A stretch of 64,000 bases of DNA from positions 372,001-436,000 of the forward strand of contig JBCAMK010000008.1 in assembly GCA_038503065.1 (NCBI GenBank). Direction: 5' to 3'. The translations under genes were made by a program, and so were the position numbers. Each line of letters starts with the position of its first letter. Positions within the stretch are counted from its first letter, which is position 1. Source of the stretch: Paragyromitra xinjiangensis (lineage: Eukaryota; Ascomycota; Pezizomycetes; Pezizales; Discinaceae). The notes beneath the pieces were generated by a model, which was given only the letters and a program-made list of their open reading frames with translations, was not told the origin of the DNA and ran no database searches. Of the stretch, positions 34,703 through 47,283 are shown piece by piece.

Positions 34703-37700
34703 CTATCGTTTCTCAACCAACAACAAATGCATCGCTCCATAAGCCAAGATGACGAATGACCCCGCGAACACGCCCAACCCAATCACATCTTTCCAGTACG
34801 CCAACGAGTTAAATCCGAAGGTGCTCAGGATTGTCGCACCAGGTACTTCGATATCGAGCCCGAACCTATTCGCCTCCAGTCAACTCTCGTTCACTTACAA
34901 CTTTCGCCGACCAGGAGGGGACTTACTTGTGTTCATACAAACTCAAATACCGCACCTCGTTAACAAGTAGCGCCTCAAACCCATAGTGAAAGATACTTCC
35001 AGTTTGTAACCACAACGCGCCCTTCGGGATACTATCATGGTTCAGCAGCAAGCCTGCAAAAAGCAGACTGAACAGCATCACTAAACTCCCCACAAGATTT
35101 GCCAGTGACGCGTCCTTAAACACAATACCAATGAACAAACAAATCGCACTCGCCGCCAAGTTGAACAAGACAAGTACTAGCATGAACTTAAAAAACTCGG
35201 GCCACTCCGCTACAAAGCCGACCATAGGGTACAAAATCGCCCCCATTATGATTGGCGGGATGATGCGAAGCGGGACGATATCGAACATGACTTTTGCGCT
35301 GAAGTACGTAATTGGTGCGTAATACCTATTTGCGCGCTCCCTGAGGAATAATGTTCGTTCCGCTGCGAAGACGTTCAAGGATGTAAGCGTGCTGAAACCG
35401 AACAGCGCAAGGACGAAGAAGATAAGTCCCATGCGATTCTGAAACCCCGAGATATCGTCCTTAATTCCAAAAAACAAGTATCCGCAAAGCACGCCAAGGA
35501 CAATAGCGATGGCGTAGTGCGCGAGCATGAGCATTGGGTTCCGGTATAGGTTTTTCCACGTCCGCCTACTCAAGATCAAGAATTGCGAGAACCAACCGAT
35601 CCTCTTGAAGCCCTTCATACCGCTACCTATTCCACGACGACCCGCGGAACCATTAGCGTTACCATTAGACTCTGGTGCATTAGCGGTATGAATCTCGTCG
35701 TGGATGGCAGCGGCGACATCGGAGCTTTTGTAGGCAGCAATGAGCACATCAAGATCTGTGGCGTCTGATCCATTCATGGGTGGTGCAGGGGGTAGGAGAT
35801 GTTCGTTTTCGGCATTGTCTAGACTATGGCGGACTTGGCTGGCATCACGCCACGCCCGGGTGTTTTCAAGATCCTCGGACATCATGACTTCTTCGCCGAC
35901 GGGAGTGCCAAGGTCAGAGCGGCGACGAGTGAAGAGCTGGCGTTCCTGGCGGGCTCGGATCGAGTCACCTCGTTTGCGGCCTTTCTTGCGGGCATCGGTG
36001 CTAGTGCTTTCACTGGAGATGCTAGGCACTGAGGTGGTTCTTCGGCGTGGTGACTCGACGCTTTCTTCTATAATATTGTCGTCGAATGCGGCCGAACGGC
36101 GCTGGTCGGCGTGCATGGTCAAGTCGACGAGATAGTCTGCGATGTTGAAGCCTTGGGGACATGGGTAACCTTGTTGGTCGAAGTACTGTTGGCACTTATC
36201 GAAAGGGCCGGAATAAACACATCTACCCTTTGCCAGGAGAACTAGTTGATCAAAAAGTGCGACGATGTTGCTCTTCGGCTGATGAATCGTGAAGACCACC
36301 GTTCGTCGGTAATTCCTCGCTAGGTTGACCAAGCACTCGACAACATTATAGGCGTTGAAACTGTCCAGTCCACTTGTCGGCTCATCCAAGAACAAGATAC
36401 TAGGGCTCGTGACTAATTCGCAAGCAATTCCAACACGTCTCTTTTCACCCCCAGAAATGCCGCGAAGTCCGTTGTCTTCCGACGTGCCAATGATCTGATC
36501 CTTAATTCCTAATATTCCAAGCTGCGCCATAACCTCCATGACCTTAGCATCCTTAGCTTTAAATTTCATATCTGCTGGGAGTCTAAGAAGCGCAGAATTA
36601 AGGATTGTTTCGTAGACTGTGAGTGTAGCCATCATCGTATCTTCTTGATCAACAAAGCCGATAACTTCTCGATATTCCTCGTCTGAAACAATTGAGCCAT
36701 TCACGCGAATATTCCCCTGAACTGTGCCCCGCTTGTTCTTCCTCGCGAGGATATCCAAAAACGTCGTTTTGCCTGCCCCAGAAGGGCCCATGATTGCCAT
36801 GACTTGACCGGGATTGACAACACCAGCTACGTCCTTGAGGATATGTTTGTCATTGAGCGAGTATGATACCTTTTCGAAGTGTAGCGCAGCCGGTTTGTGA
36901 TCTACTCCAAGTGCGCTTGACTCATCATCATCCGGTAGGCGAATGGCACCATTACGCTGGGTCGACCGTCTGCTCAGGTACCACAGTCCCAAGATCACCA
37001 TGACGATGAATAAAGCACATCCTGCAATAACGCCAGCGATGAGAGGTCTGTTGATGGTTTTGACTGGCCTATTGTATCCTGGAACCTCTGACCTGTACAG
37101 ACACTCGCCCGCATTGCAGTCCAAGAAGATAGTCTCGTCGCCGAAGATTGAAGAAATGACATCATTCATCGCCGGTTCTGAAAACAAGCATGCATCCTTT
37201 GATTTTGAGGAATCGCAAGAGAACGTTGCCGGACCCGTAATTCCTTCTGTCAAGAACTCACTGAGATCGATAGTGCCACCTTCGCCACAAAGGGTACGAC
37301 CGGGGATACATTCGCACTTGACCTTCTTACATTCGTAATCGGTGACGTTCTTGTCATGCGTACTTTCCATCTCCCAGGAGCACTCGTCAAGAGCGCAGTA
37401 AAACGATTCGACCTGATCCACCCAGACTGCACACCTTGTTAGCCTACCGCTACTGCTGTGGGATTTTGGGGCTGGAAAACCTACACTGGAAAGTACACTC
37501 ATCATTCGACTTATCGCATGAGAAAGTAACCTGTGGATTCCTCTTCAACATCTCCAAAATCTTTTTGTCTACTCCCAGTTAGTTTGAGTCCTAGCCCTCT
37601 CAACCCCATGTCTTCCACCAAGAAACTCTTACTGGTAACATCGCATTGCTGGAAATTTTGCTTCACAGCAATCCCCTGCTTGTAGCACACGCCGCCCTCC

Positions 37701-38274
37701 CCCTGGGGCATAAGACTGTCGCACGCCCTGTCCGTTTCGCAAACATTGCAATTGATTCCAGTCCAGCCTTCATCGCATTGACATTGGTCGTCGCCTTTGA
37801 GGGGACGATGGTTGTCACCTCCAAGTGACCCACAGACTTCGTCGCCACGTTAGCCAAAACGCCTCCTCGAGATCCCAACCGCTGCTCATAAGAGAGAAAC
37901 ATACGCGGAGAGAGACAATTATCACCACCGAAGCCTGGTGGGCACTCGCATTTTCCGTCGTGCGAACTGCACTCAGCAAACTGTTTACAGCTGAACACAG
38001 GGAGGAGGCAGTTGAAGCTGCAAACACATCTTGTCAGCCTCATATCCTCGCATTTCCCACCCCAAACTTCTCAAGTAGATTCTAAAACATGGAGCGGGAG
38101 GATTTGAGGTTGAACCCACCAAGGTGGGCATTCTGACGGGCGGTTCTCAAGACTCCAGGCTGCTTGGCTCTGCAAAAGACTATAGTCGAGTTTTACCGAG
38201 CTATTGTAGGCAGCCGCGGCCGCGGTGATAGTAGAGGCCGTGAGCAGGAGCGTTGCTCCTAGGTCGCGTAGCAT
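34703..38274 (-). CDS. ADP1: ABC transporter of the ABCG family, ADP1-like
   Basis: Six exons, complement of 34703-34865, 34927-37426, 37485-37568, 37633-37836, 37905-38017 and 38120-38274, give 1072 residues. It has a signal-peptide-like N-terminus ([17 protein letters not shown]). A Cys-rich lumenal part follows with EGF-like segments ([42 protein letters not shown]). Then come one membrane span, an ABC domain with Walker [10 protein letters not shown] (about residue 395), signature SGGEKRR and Walker [14 protein letters not shown], a long Ser/Arg-rich linker, and a C-terminal ABC2 membrane domain (about six spans). This order (Cys-rich, ABC, ABC2) is that of yeast Adp1, whose substrate is unknown. 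All introns are 58-102 nt and rebuild the Cys pattern. Confidence 0.93.
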
Positions 38275-38908
38275 GGGTGGCTGCGGAGGGACGTCTGGGG
38301 AAACGTGGAATACCCGCTGCAACCGGAAAACGCAGGAACGAGATCGCAAGCGATGAGGATGGAGTAGGAGCTGCTGTTGTGAGAATCAAATGAAGGTGCG
38401 TGTGACGTATCCGATGTAGAAAGGAATGGGAAGACGGAGAAGGAAGGAGAAGGGGAGGAAGATGAAGAGAAAGAGGGAGAGACCAAGTATGGTGATAGCC
38501 AGATAGCTGCAGGTAGTCACTTAGAGTTGTTGAGGAGCCTAGGCTATCTACTCTCCAGAAGGCTGACTTTGGGTCCCATGGGGATCTCATCTCAAGAACG
38601 GCATGACCTCCGCAAGATCCTAGGCTAAACCGTTCCTCTTTCCCAGCCCTTTCAACTCAGCAGGGATCGCCACCATTCTCTTGGCAAAGGACCAGTGCTC
38701 GCTATTGGCTGATGTCATAGCAGATCTGGGTCATCCCACAGGCTGCTGGTCGAGATCCTAATAATTATTGAGTTCCCTCAACAAAACCATATTTTGAGTT
38801 GAGTTACTGCACGGATACTACATGCTACTGTACAACCTCTTCCTTTAACCCCCTTTCCTCTCCCCCAAATGATTCTCGATCTTTAGGGATCTACTATCAT
38901 CTACAGAA
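38275..38908. other. Upstream region of the ABC transporter and 3' flank of ISM1
   Basis: The minus-strand leader next to the ABC gene is pyrimidine-rich (GA-rich on the plus strand, 38400-38490), typical of fungal promoters. No gene is supported. Confidence 0.5.
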
Positions 38909-41900
38909 TCATACAAATCGAGGGTGAAAGAGGGCGTTATACTGCTCCTCTGGCAAACCTCCCAGTACGCTCTCACACCTCTCACAGATCCCATTTTCCT
39001 CCTTCGCTGTATAGACCCAACAACGGATACACTTGTGGCCCTTTGCAGGCCCCACAATGACAGTGCACGGATTCCCCACTAGACGTATATCTTCGGTGTA
39101 TTGCCACTCCCCTGACTCTGGAAGATCAGTTCCAACGTCAACCGAAGAGACTATAAATAGGTGCGCTAGCTCGTCGGCTATGCATAGCGCAGGATTTCGT
39201 TAGTATAGGAGCTTTCCTAGGCACAGACATAGGTGATGAGATGAAATACCATATTTATCTAAGAACAGCTTTGCTTTTGATTTTGCTGGCACGACTATTG
39301 TTAATGAAGTCTGGAGATTCACCTTGATTTTTCTATCGGCCCATTAGTTTTACCAGTGATAAAAGTTAAACTTATAGCAAATCAACTTACCTCGAGTTTC
39401 TAGCTCTCTCGATACTCGCTTTAACTGCTGAAGAGAGCATCTCTAGCTGTCCAAAGTCCTCTACCAATGCCTTGTCGTCCCACTCCTCCTCATATTTATA
39501 CCACCCCAGTATTACTGGACTAACAAGTCCCTTCGTTATGATCTCAGGAGTATGATTCCAGATTTCCTCTGTCATTATTGGGACAATGGGTGCAAGCATT
39601 GAGAGGTAGTTCATGAGCAGGTGATACATGACTGTTTGGGTACTACGACGGCTGTGGGAGTCGGCAACGTCGGAGTAAGCGCGGTCTTTGATTACGTCCA
39701 AGTAGGAGGCAGAGAGCTCGATGGATGTGTAGCCCGTGATGGCACTGACAACTATCGGTTTATATGATGTTAGTTTCCATCCCACGTATTTTCGCTGGGG
39801 AACAAGGGACCTCTGCTAAATTGCATGTTCTCATATGCCTCTTTGGTGATCTTATTCACCCTACACATCTTTGCCAGGGCATATTTATCGATCTGTGTCC
39901 AGTGCTTAGGTTAGTCTTCTACTACTACCAGGACAATCGAAAAAGCGGAAGCACAGTACAAACCTTAGTCAACTCTTTGTATGGAACCTCCACTCCATCC
40001 CAATCATTTAAATTCCCTATAAGGAATCTCGCAGTACCCCTCATCTTCCTCAAACACTCATGCACATGATTCAGCACCTCACTACCAATAACCATATCCT
40101 TCGTATAATCGCTGTACGCGGCCCACAATCTCAATGCATGCAGTCCACCAGTTTGCTCGTGCTTCTTTCTCCCTTTTGGAATAATCCCATCAATAATATC
40201 AACTGGCGAAATCACATTGCCCACTGATTTTGACATCTTCCTGCCCTTTTCGTCCATGCAAAAGCCATGAGTGAGTACCGTTCCAAAAGGTGCTTTTCCT
40301 TCCGATGCAATGGAGGTGAGTAGCGAAGACTGGAACCATCCGCGGTGCTGATCAGAACCTTCAAGATATAAGTCTGCAAGAGGCTTTCCTTCCTCCCGCT
40401 CTCCGATACGTTGCTTGAGTGTTGCCCAACTAGTTCCGCTGTCAAACCACACATCCATAGTTTCTGTTCCTCTGACCCATTTCTTCTCACCGCCTCGAAG
40501 CGCTTCGGGGATCCAGTCAATGTTGTCGGCTTCGTCGCTCCACCAAGCGTCAATCCCCTTCTGCTTAATTACAGAGATGATATGGTCGACACTTTCCTCT
40601 GTCAGCAGCGGTTCTCCGGTATCAGCCTCGTAGAGCGCCGGGATGGGAACACCCCAAGCTCGCTGGCGAGAAATACACCATTCAGATCTTCCTTGCACAA
40701 ATGACGTGAGGCGGAGATTACCGGTCTCGGGGAAGAATTTAACGTTTTCGAGAGACTTTACAGCGAAGGCTTTGATTTCGTCAACGTCGGCAAACCATTG
40801 TGCTGTTGCACGGACGATTACGGGGAGTTTGGTGCGCCAGTCATAGGGATACTTGTGCTGATATCTCTCTTGTTTGCCAAGGAGAGCTTTGGACTCTTCA
40901 AGGAGTGTGATAACTTGTTTTGTACCTGGGCCAAGGACTTTCACACCGAGTAGATCAGGGCTAAATGGAAGTATATCTTCTGTGAACTCGCCATTGCTAT
41001 TAACTGGAGAGAACGGTGCGATGTTGTTTTTGAGACAGACGAGATAGTCATCCATTCCGTGGCCAGGTGCGCAGTGGACAAGTCCAGTTCCAGAGTCGGC
41101 GGTGACAAAATCAGCAGCTAGGATTGGTTGGAGTGGGGCATCCGAGGTGAGGAGGGGATGGGTATACTTCAAACCCACTAACTCTTCGCCGAGAATGCCT
41201 TTCTCCACCACTTCAAGCTCGCCTTGCACGTGTTCACGTAGTGCTTCCACCCTAGAAGAGGCAGCGAGCAAATGACCGTGTTCCTCTGTTTTCAAAACCG
41301 AATAATCTATCTCGGGGTGTACCGCAATCGCTTTATTCGCTGGGATAGTCCAAGGTGTTGTAGTCCAAATAGCAGCCGATAAATCAGTTGGGAATCTTTT
41401 TTCCGAGCCAAATCTAGAAAAATCCTTGATAGGAAACCTAACAAAAGCCGCAGTGCTAAGATGTTCTTCATTATACTCTAGTTCTGCTTCGGCCAATGCA
41501 CTTCCCGAGCTATAACTCCAGTAAACGGGCTTGAATCGACGATAAATCAATCCTTTCCTCAGTATCTCCTTGAAAATACCTAGTTGTTCGATCTCGTAGT
41601 CTTTGTCCATGGTTTTATAAGCATTATCCCAGTCTGCCATCACTCCCCAACTCTTAAAAGCATCCTTTTGCTCCTCGACCGTTTTACTTGCTAGTTTCCG
41701 AGCGAGCCGCCTTATTTCCACTGGGTCCATAGATTTTCCCTTTTCAGCGGCAACGCTGGCTTGAACCTCGTGGGCTCCCTTCTTGGATTTCTTGGGTATG
41801 GGTTCGGAAATCGAATCCTGGAGTGCTCTAAGTTCAATGGGAAGACCATGGCAGTCCCATCCAGGTATATAGGAGACGCGGCGTCCAGAAAGGATTTGGA

Positions 41901-42255
41901 AGCGGCAGACAATGTCTTTGAGGATCTTGTTGAGTGCATGCCCCATATGAAGGCTGCCATTCGCATACGGCGGGCCATCATGAAGAACGAATGTATTCTC
42001 TTTCGGTAATTCAGTGCTCTATATACCCCACATTACCCCACACGTCAGCCCTTGTTTTAAATACTCAATTTGTGGGTATGATGTGGGTTTTAAGAAACAT
42101 TTATATACCTGCCAGTTATATAACTCTTCGGTGGACCTTTTCACTAGTCTTGAAGGAATATGTTTGGGTGTATAGATAGTCAGTGAGGTCTTGGGCAACA
42201 ATAAAGTCCCTCCGAGCACCCCCGACTTGAGGGCTGCCACATTTATCTTGCCCAT
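38909..42255 (-). CDS. ISM1: Isoleucyl-tRNA synthetase, mitochondrial type
   Basis: Six exons, complement of 38909-39177, 39250-39332, 39391-39751, 39811-39892, 39964-42018 and 42109-42255, give 998 residues. The enzyme charges tRNA-Ile in mitochondria. Class I motifs are GSLHMGHA (HIGH, about residue 69) and GRKMSKSVG (KMSKS, about 641), with GWDCHGLPIE and the editing domain between. The anticodon-binding domain lies in exons 3-5. The last exon ends in a Cys4 zinc motif (KCIRCWVY..ICERCE), as in bacterial and mitochondrial enzymes. The first exon is a short basic presequence. One intron donor is unusual (GTCCCT at 39810), yet needed to keep FSRVVSAITGY. A GATAAGAT motif lies about 90 bp upstream. 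Confidence 0.94.
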
Positions 42256-43086
42256 AACCACTGGTTGAGCATTCCTGACCGTTGATGTTTCACTTTGGTG
42301 AGATATCGGTTGGTGTCAAAAGTTCGTCTGTTGAGGCTCCGATCTTATCCATCACATCTCCAAGCATTGCAGTTGCCCTAACCCTACTGCAGGGAAATGA
42401 TACGAGATGCTTAGATATTATCTGCGGCAAATGGTTCTGTTCAACAACTAACGGTAATTCTCAGTAATGAGATTTGGATACAACTGCGCATTAGCTACCC
42501 TTAGTACTTACCAAATTCTAAGAAAGTCTCAGGTGACTACATGTAATAGGGATAAGTGAGGTAAAAAAGCAAGGGTTACTGGGATTAGAAATATCTCCCT
42601 TAACCACCAGCAAGGACATCGTACATTCCTCCCAAATAAGCATTGAAACATTGCAGGTTCGCAGGATAGTGCAGGCAACTGCTAGCTGACCTAAGGGTGA
42701 AAAAAGGCCCAGTCGATAGTTCTAAAGATAGGGAAATACCCGCAAGTCCTCGTGAAGTTGGCCTTAAGCCCGATTTCCTCCACTCTTCATTTCTAGACAT
42801 TACTAAATTTATTTACACCAATGAGCTGTCCCGTTCTCGAACCTCCAAACCAAGCCAAACGCCATATATGAGTGCCCTTTGTCTCCAATCTGGCTAAGCA
42901 AAAAGCAAAAGCAAAAGCAAAAAGAACCCCCCTCTAGAACCAAAACTTGCTCCAGGGATTATAAATAAATAAGTGTGAACTTCATTGAAGGAAAAAACAA
43001 AAAAATAATACTGGTATTCGACTTTATTAACCCTCTTCTAAGAGATAATATACCATCAATGTGGTTGTAAGCTTGAGCGGGATAGT
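42256..43086. other. Upstream region of ISM1 and 3' flank of the SWC3-domain gene
   Basis: Holds the ISM1 promoter with GATAAGAT at 42342-42349 (minus). It also holds a TACATGTA palindrome at 42538 and a (GCAAAA)n tandem run near 42899-42925. No gene is supported. Confidence 0.5.
42342..42349 (-). promoter_or_regulatory. GATAAGAT motif upstream of ISM1
   Basis: On the minus strand the context is TGATGGATAAGATCGG, starting about 90 bp upstream of the ISM1 ATG and in gene orientation. It is the fourth mitochondrial-gene promoter in the window with this octamer. Confidence 0.45.
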
Positions 43087-45867
43087 CTAAGATCCCGCGG
43101 GAGTTGCCCCTTCAGCCTGAGCCACTGATTCTGGCGCTGGCGTGGCTAGGGGTTGAGGTTGGTGTGCAGCTACATGGGAGGCAACAATAGAACTTGCTGC
43201 AGAAAGCTGTATTTCCTTTTGTTCATCCACTGCGGGAGGTTGAGACGTGGACGAAGTCGCCGTATTCAGAGGTATGTTATTCTGTTGAGGCGGCACGGCC
43301 TGTATTTGCAGCGTGGATGGGGCGCCAGGTCCATGTTGTTCCTGATACCCCGAAAAATGTTGTTCATACATCTGATCTCCCTGTATAGCCCCTGCTGTAG
43401 GGGGATACGTTGGTTGACCGCTACCGTTCTGGGGAGAGACAAACCCTGCCTGCCCCGGCGGGAATGGATGAAATTGCATTTGCGGCCCACCACTCGCCAA
43501 TTGCTGACCTGTCGGCCTCACTCCCCCTGAACCACTATTTTCCCTCGACCCCATCCCTGGCAACGGTTGTCCTGTCGCTTGTGCAGCAGCAACCTGAGCA
43601 GCCCTTTGCGTGCTCGTTTTCCATTTGATCCCACATGCATTACACACGGTGACGTTCTCGCCATGAATATCTGCTTTGCGCCATAGTGAAGTCTTAGAAG
43701 TGTTGCATAGACTGCAGGACTTAGTCGGGTCTGCTATGCGCCCTTTGCGCGAGCGTGGAGGCTTCGGTTGCTTTGGAGTTCTAGGGATTGGAGTGGTTGG
43801 GAGGACAGAAGCAGAATGTTCATTATTGGTACTAGAAGTAACGGCTTGGGGCGGCTCTTTCGGGAGTGCCTGAACAACGAGTATTTAGTTTAAAATGTAT
43901 TTTTTTCCCCCCTCCATTCGGTAAGGTAAGGTAAGGTATTTAACAAGAACTTTTCAAAACACGAACCTTCTTCACAGTCTTGACCCTTAGTCTCGAAGGC
44001 AGCGCAGGTTGCGGTGTGTGGTCTACAGAACTCTTCGAGTCCTGTAGCGGTGTGCTGGTGTCCCTCTTAATTCTTGGCTCTCGGGTCTTCTGTGGTTGCT
44101 CTATCCTCTCGTGGGCTTCTAGTTTATCCGGTACTATCTCGTTCGGGTCCCGCCGTAGCCGGAAGACCAAGAAACTATCCTCGGCACGCTTTCGGGTTTC
44201 CATTAAATGCTTCATATGTTTACATGTGGTCTCCTGATCAGCCACCACTTTTTGCAATATATCTAAAGTTCGAGGGCTCGTGGACTCGAGAATGATGGTC
44301 ACTGGTTGATAGTACTCGTCGAGATCATCAATGGGCTTGCGAGTCACCATGAAGGACGCTTTGACCATCGTACCATTTTTGACGTATTCAAGGATTGTGT
44401 ATTTCGGGAATATGAAGCGGTCGCCTTGGCTATAGGAGTCGACGAATTCGAAAACGACAGAGGTGATTTCTTGTTTTGGTGGCTGAGGGAAAGGTTTAGG
44501 TTTGGGATGTGCTTGGGCCGCAGGTTGAGGTTGAGAATACTGGTTTGGGCGGTGGTGTATGAGATGGGGTTGCTGTTGGGAATACTGTGGATGTTGTACA
44601 TACTGAGGATGGGGATTTTGCGGGTGTTGCAACTGCTGTGGATGTTGTTGATGCTGTAGATGCTGTGGGTGTTGTTGGTGCTGTGGATGCACTTGTTGAG
44701 GTGCAGCTTGAGGGCGAGTTTGTACGGGAGCTCCGACAGCACCTTGGGCAGGCGCTAGGGGTCTTGGCCTACCTACGGTTGACACAATTGGAGGACTCGA
44801 AACTGGGGTTAATGCATCGATATGTCCTTGAAAGATCTTGAGCTGTTCGGTGGTCGCCTTTCCGGATGCAACGATCCTCATGAGGGCCTTTAATTCGGGA
44901 TCAGAGGCGGCTCGAACAGCAAGTGATTGAATCACGGGGTCAGGCCGCGGAGGTGGGCCCTGTTGTGCCATATTTTGATTTCCTTGTTGGTGATAAGACT
45001 GTTGAGGATGAAGATTCGGTGGGGCGGGGGCAACGAAATTGGGTGGCGGAAGATTCGGTGGCGGGGCAGGAGAAACGAAGTTTGGAGTTGGAACTGGCCT
45101 GGGTGGCCCTGGTGCCTGAGGAGGGGGCATCGCGGACACTTGCGCTGGTGTAGGAGCCGTTTGTTGAGGAGGGGTATAGGAGGTAGTTGGCTGGTGGACC
45201 GAGGCCGTTTGCATTCCAACATTTGGCTGAGAAGGTTGTTGGGGGTTACTCGGGTATTGCGGCCTTGGGGCCATTGACATCGGTGTAGTAGGAACTGGTG
45301 ATTGCGTTTGAAGCGGAAGTCTCTGCACAAGTTGCTGCACCGGGGGAACTGGGAGAGTTTTCACTGGCTCCAATACTCCAAACAACCTTATCTCGAATTT
45401 GTGAGGTTTGCAACTTAAGGTACAATTCCCGAGCTTGGTCATACAATCCCTCGAGGGATTCTTCTCAAGCTCAGCAGGGTCCAATTTCCGTGATTTCAAT
45501 GGTTTCGTCCAAAACTTCTCAAAGATATCACCATCCACCCATTTCCGCTGCGATCGAATGAGTGATTCAGCCATGACTTTGCTGTCCCGGAAAGTCAGCA
45601 ATTCTGCCGTTTTCTAACCAAACTCTCGTCCAAGGCATAGACAAACCTCTCCGCCACAGACTTATAATCCTTCAACAATAGCTCATTTGCCTGACGCTTC
45701 GGGACCACAGGAAGTGGCCCATCCCTCGCAAATGAGATTGGGACGTCGGGAGTGAGAGACCGGGCTAGCACCTCTGGGGTTGCGGTCGCGCGAGTCGGAC
45801 TAACGCTGCGGCGTTTTGCTTGAGTAGATTCGCGAACGGCCACATATCGCTTCCGCTTTTCGACCAT
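43087..45867 (-). CDS. SWC3-domain protein with a GATA-type zinc finger
   Basis: Three exons, complement of 43087-43869, 43967-45581 and 45647-45867, give 872 residues. The N-terminus has a basic region, then LPVVPKRQANELLLKDYKSV leading, across the first intron, to AESLIRSQRKWVDGDIFEKF, which fits the conserved block of the SWR1-complex subunit Swc3. A long Pro/Gln-rich middle includes a His/Gln tract (HPQHQQHPQHLQHQQHPQQ). A further conserved stretch (EITSVVFEFVDSYSQGDRFI) precedes a single zinc finger, CSLCNTSKTSLWRKADIHGE followed by CNACG, of the GATA type (CX2C..CX2C). The C-terminus is Gln/Pro/Ala-rich. SWR1 exchanges H2A.Z into nucleosomes. A nuclear role is likely; assignment to SWR1 is moderate. 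Confidence 0.72.
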
Positions 45868-47283
45868 CGCGGTCTTCTGGCTTGACCAACAATCTAAAAT
45901 CGACGCGCCTTCAAGGTCGTTGTAGGTGGATAGTGGAGGGGAGGAGTTAGCTACTAGATGACAAAGTGCTCCCCAAGGTTGAGGCGCCAAGTCCAAGCAA
46001 AGTTTCTGGCAACGCCAAGCCTATCTAGGGCCCAAAAATGTGTCTCGGAGATCCTCAACCCAACTACATGTACCTTAGCCAACCAACTCACGAAAGTACA
46101 TGTAGTAATTTATGGAGATATTTGATACCTTTGAATGATCTTCCCGCCAAATTACCTCCTGAAACAAGCTCACGCCCCGCCTCCGCTGGATTTCAGATAC
46201 GCTATCTCGTGCCAGACTATCGTTAAGTAGCGAGAAAACGGAAAGCCTTTCACTTAAACTAGCTCTAGTTAATACTCACTTTAGCTGCTATGAGTTTCGT
46301 TGGAATCCTCAAGTGCTCTCAGCAAAAAATTTATCATAGTGAGGGAATTTATCAATTTGCCTCAAGATGAGAAGCTCGAGTCCTCAGCTCTGTAACATTA
46401 CCATTAATCATAGCGATACTGAGGAACCAGAAGATATTTCGATAACCGAATCATGATGTTAAGAGTGACGCCGAAATGGAGCCTACGGGGTAGTAGTCCG
46501 AGGCCCAAACTACGCCTTAACGCCCTGCAACCAGAAGTGCTGTAAAGTTTGCACCGGCTATAGAAACCCCAGATATTTTAAAGATAGGTAAGGGCTGCTT
46601 TCAAAAAGAGACCTTAGAATAGGAGTATCGATAGGACGAAACCGTTGAAAAGAATAGATGGGACAGCTCTAATAAATTAAGCAAACTATGAACTATGGGC
46701 ATAATCGAGGTTATAAGGAGCTTCTATAAATTAATTAAAATCCCGTTGAATTTTTGAGAATAAAAGGTCTAATATTTCAGTAACAGACCAAAAAGCTTCC
46801 AAGGAGTATCAACTTATCCGTAGCGACAAACTTTCTCCCATCATGAACTATCACCCGGAGAAGTTCACCCGGAAATAACCCCAATAAACTAATCCACACT
46901 ACCACAGATTTACGAACCGAAGAAATTATGGGGATTTATCAGGTTTCTGTAAGGTGCACAACCACAAGTACATCCATCCCAATTAAACCAAGGATTCCAG
47001 CCAAACTTACAAAAAATAATTGCGCCCAATTCCCCAGATGCTTAAAAATAATCCTTCAGATTGTACCATTGACTTATGACAATTGACCATACTCCCCAGC
47101 CCAGATACAGAAGAAATCGAAAATAAAACTCCAATCAAAACCAAACTCTCTCATCAGTACCCCCACTATACAAACACATTGACCCGAACGCACTAAAGAG
47201 CATCAAAACCATAACATGTACAAACCCTAGCGTTAACGTGAAGTTCCACCCCGACCTATTCAGCCCCTAGTTAGTATCCTGCC
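45868..47283. other. Upstream region of the SWC3-domain gene and 3' flank of IKS1
   Basis: No gene is supported. A small hairpin-like repeat at 46064-46105 is listed separately. The rest is AT-rich and carries no recognised feature. Confidence 0.5.
46064..46105. repeat. Inverted pair of CTACATGTAC palindromes
   Basis: CTACATGTAC at 46064-46073 and GTACATGTAG at 46096-46105 are perfect inverted repeats with a 22-nt spacer, and each arm itself contains the palindrome TACATGTA. The same core recurs in other intergenic regions of the window. Function unknown. Confidence 0.6.

Noticed and set aside
44306..45277. Plus-strand frames up to 117 codons opposite the SWC3-domain gene
   Set aside because: They are antisense shadows of the Pro/Gln/His-rich coding sequence.
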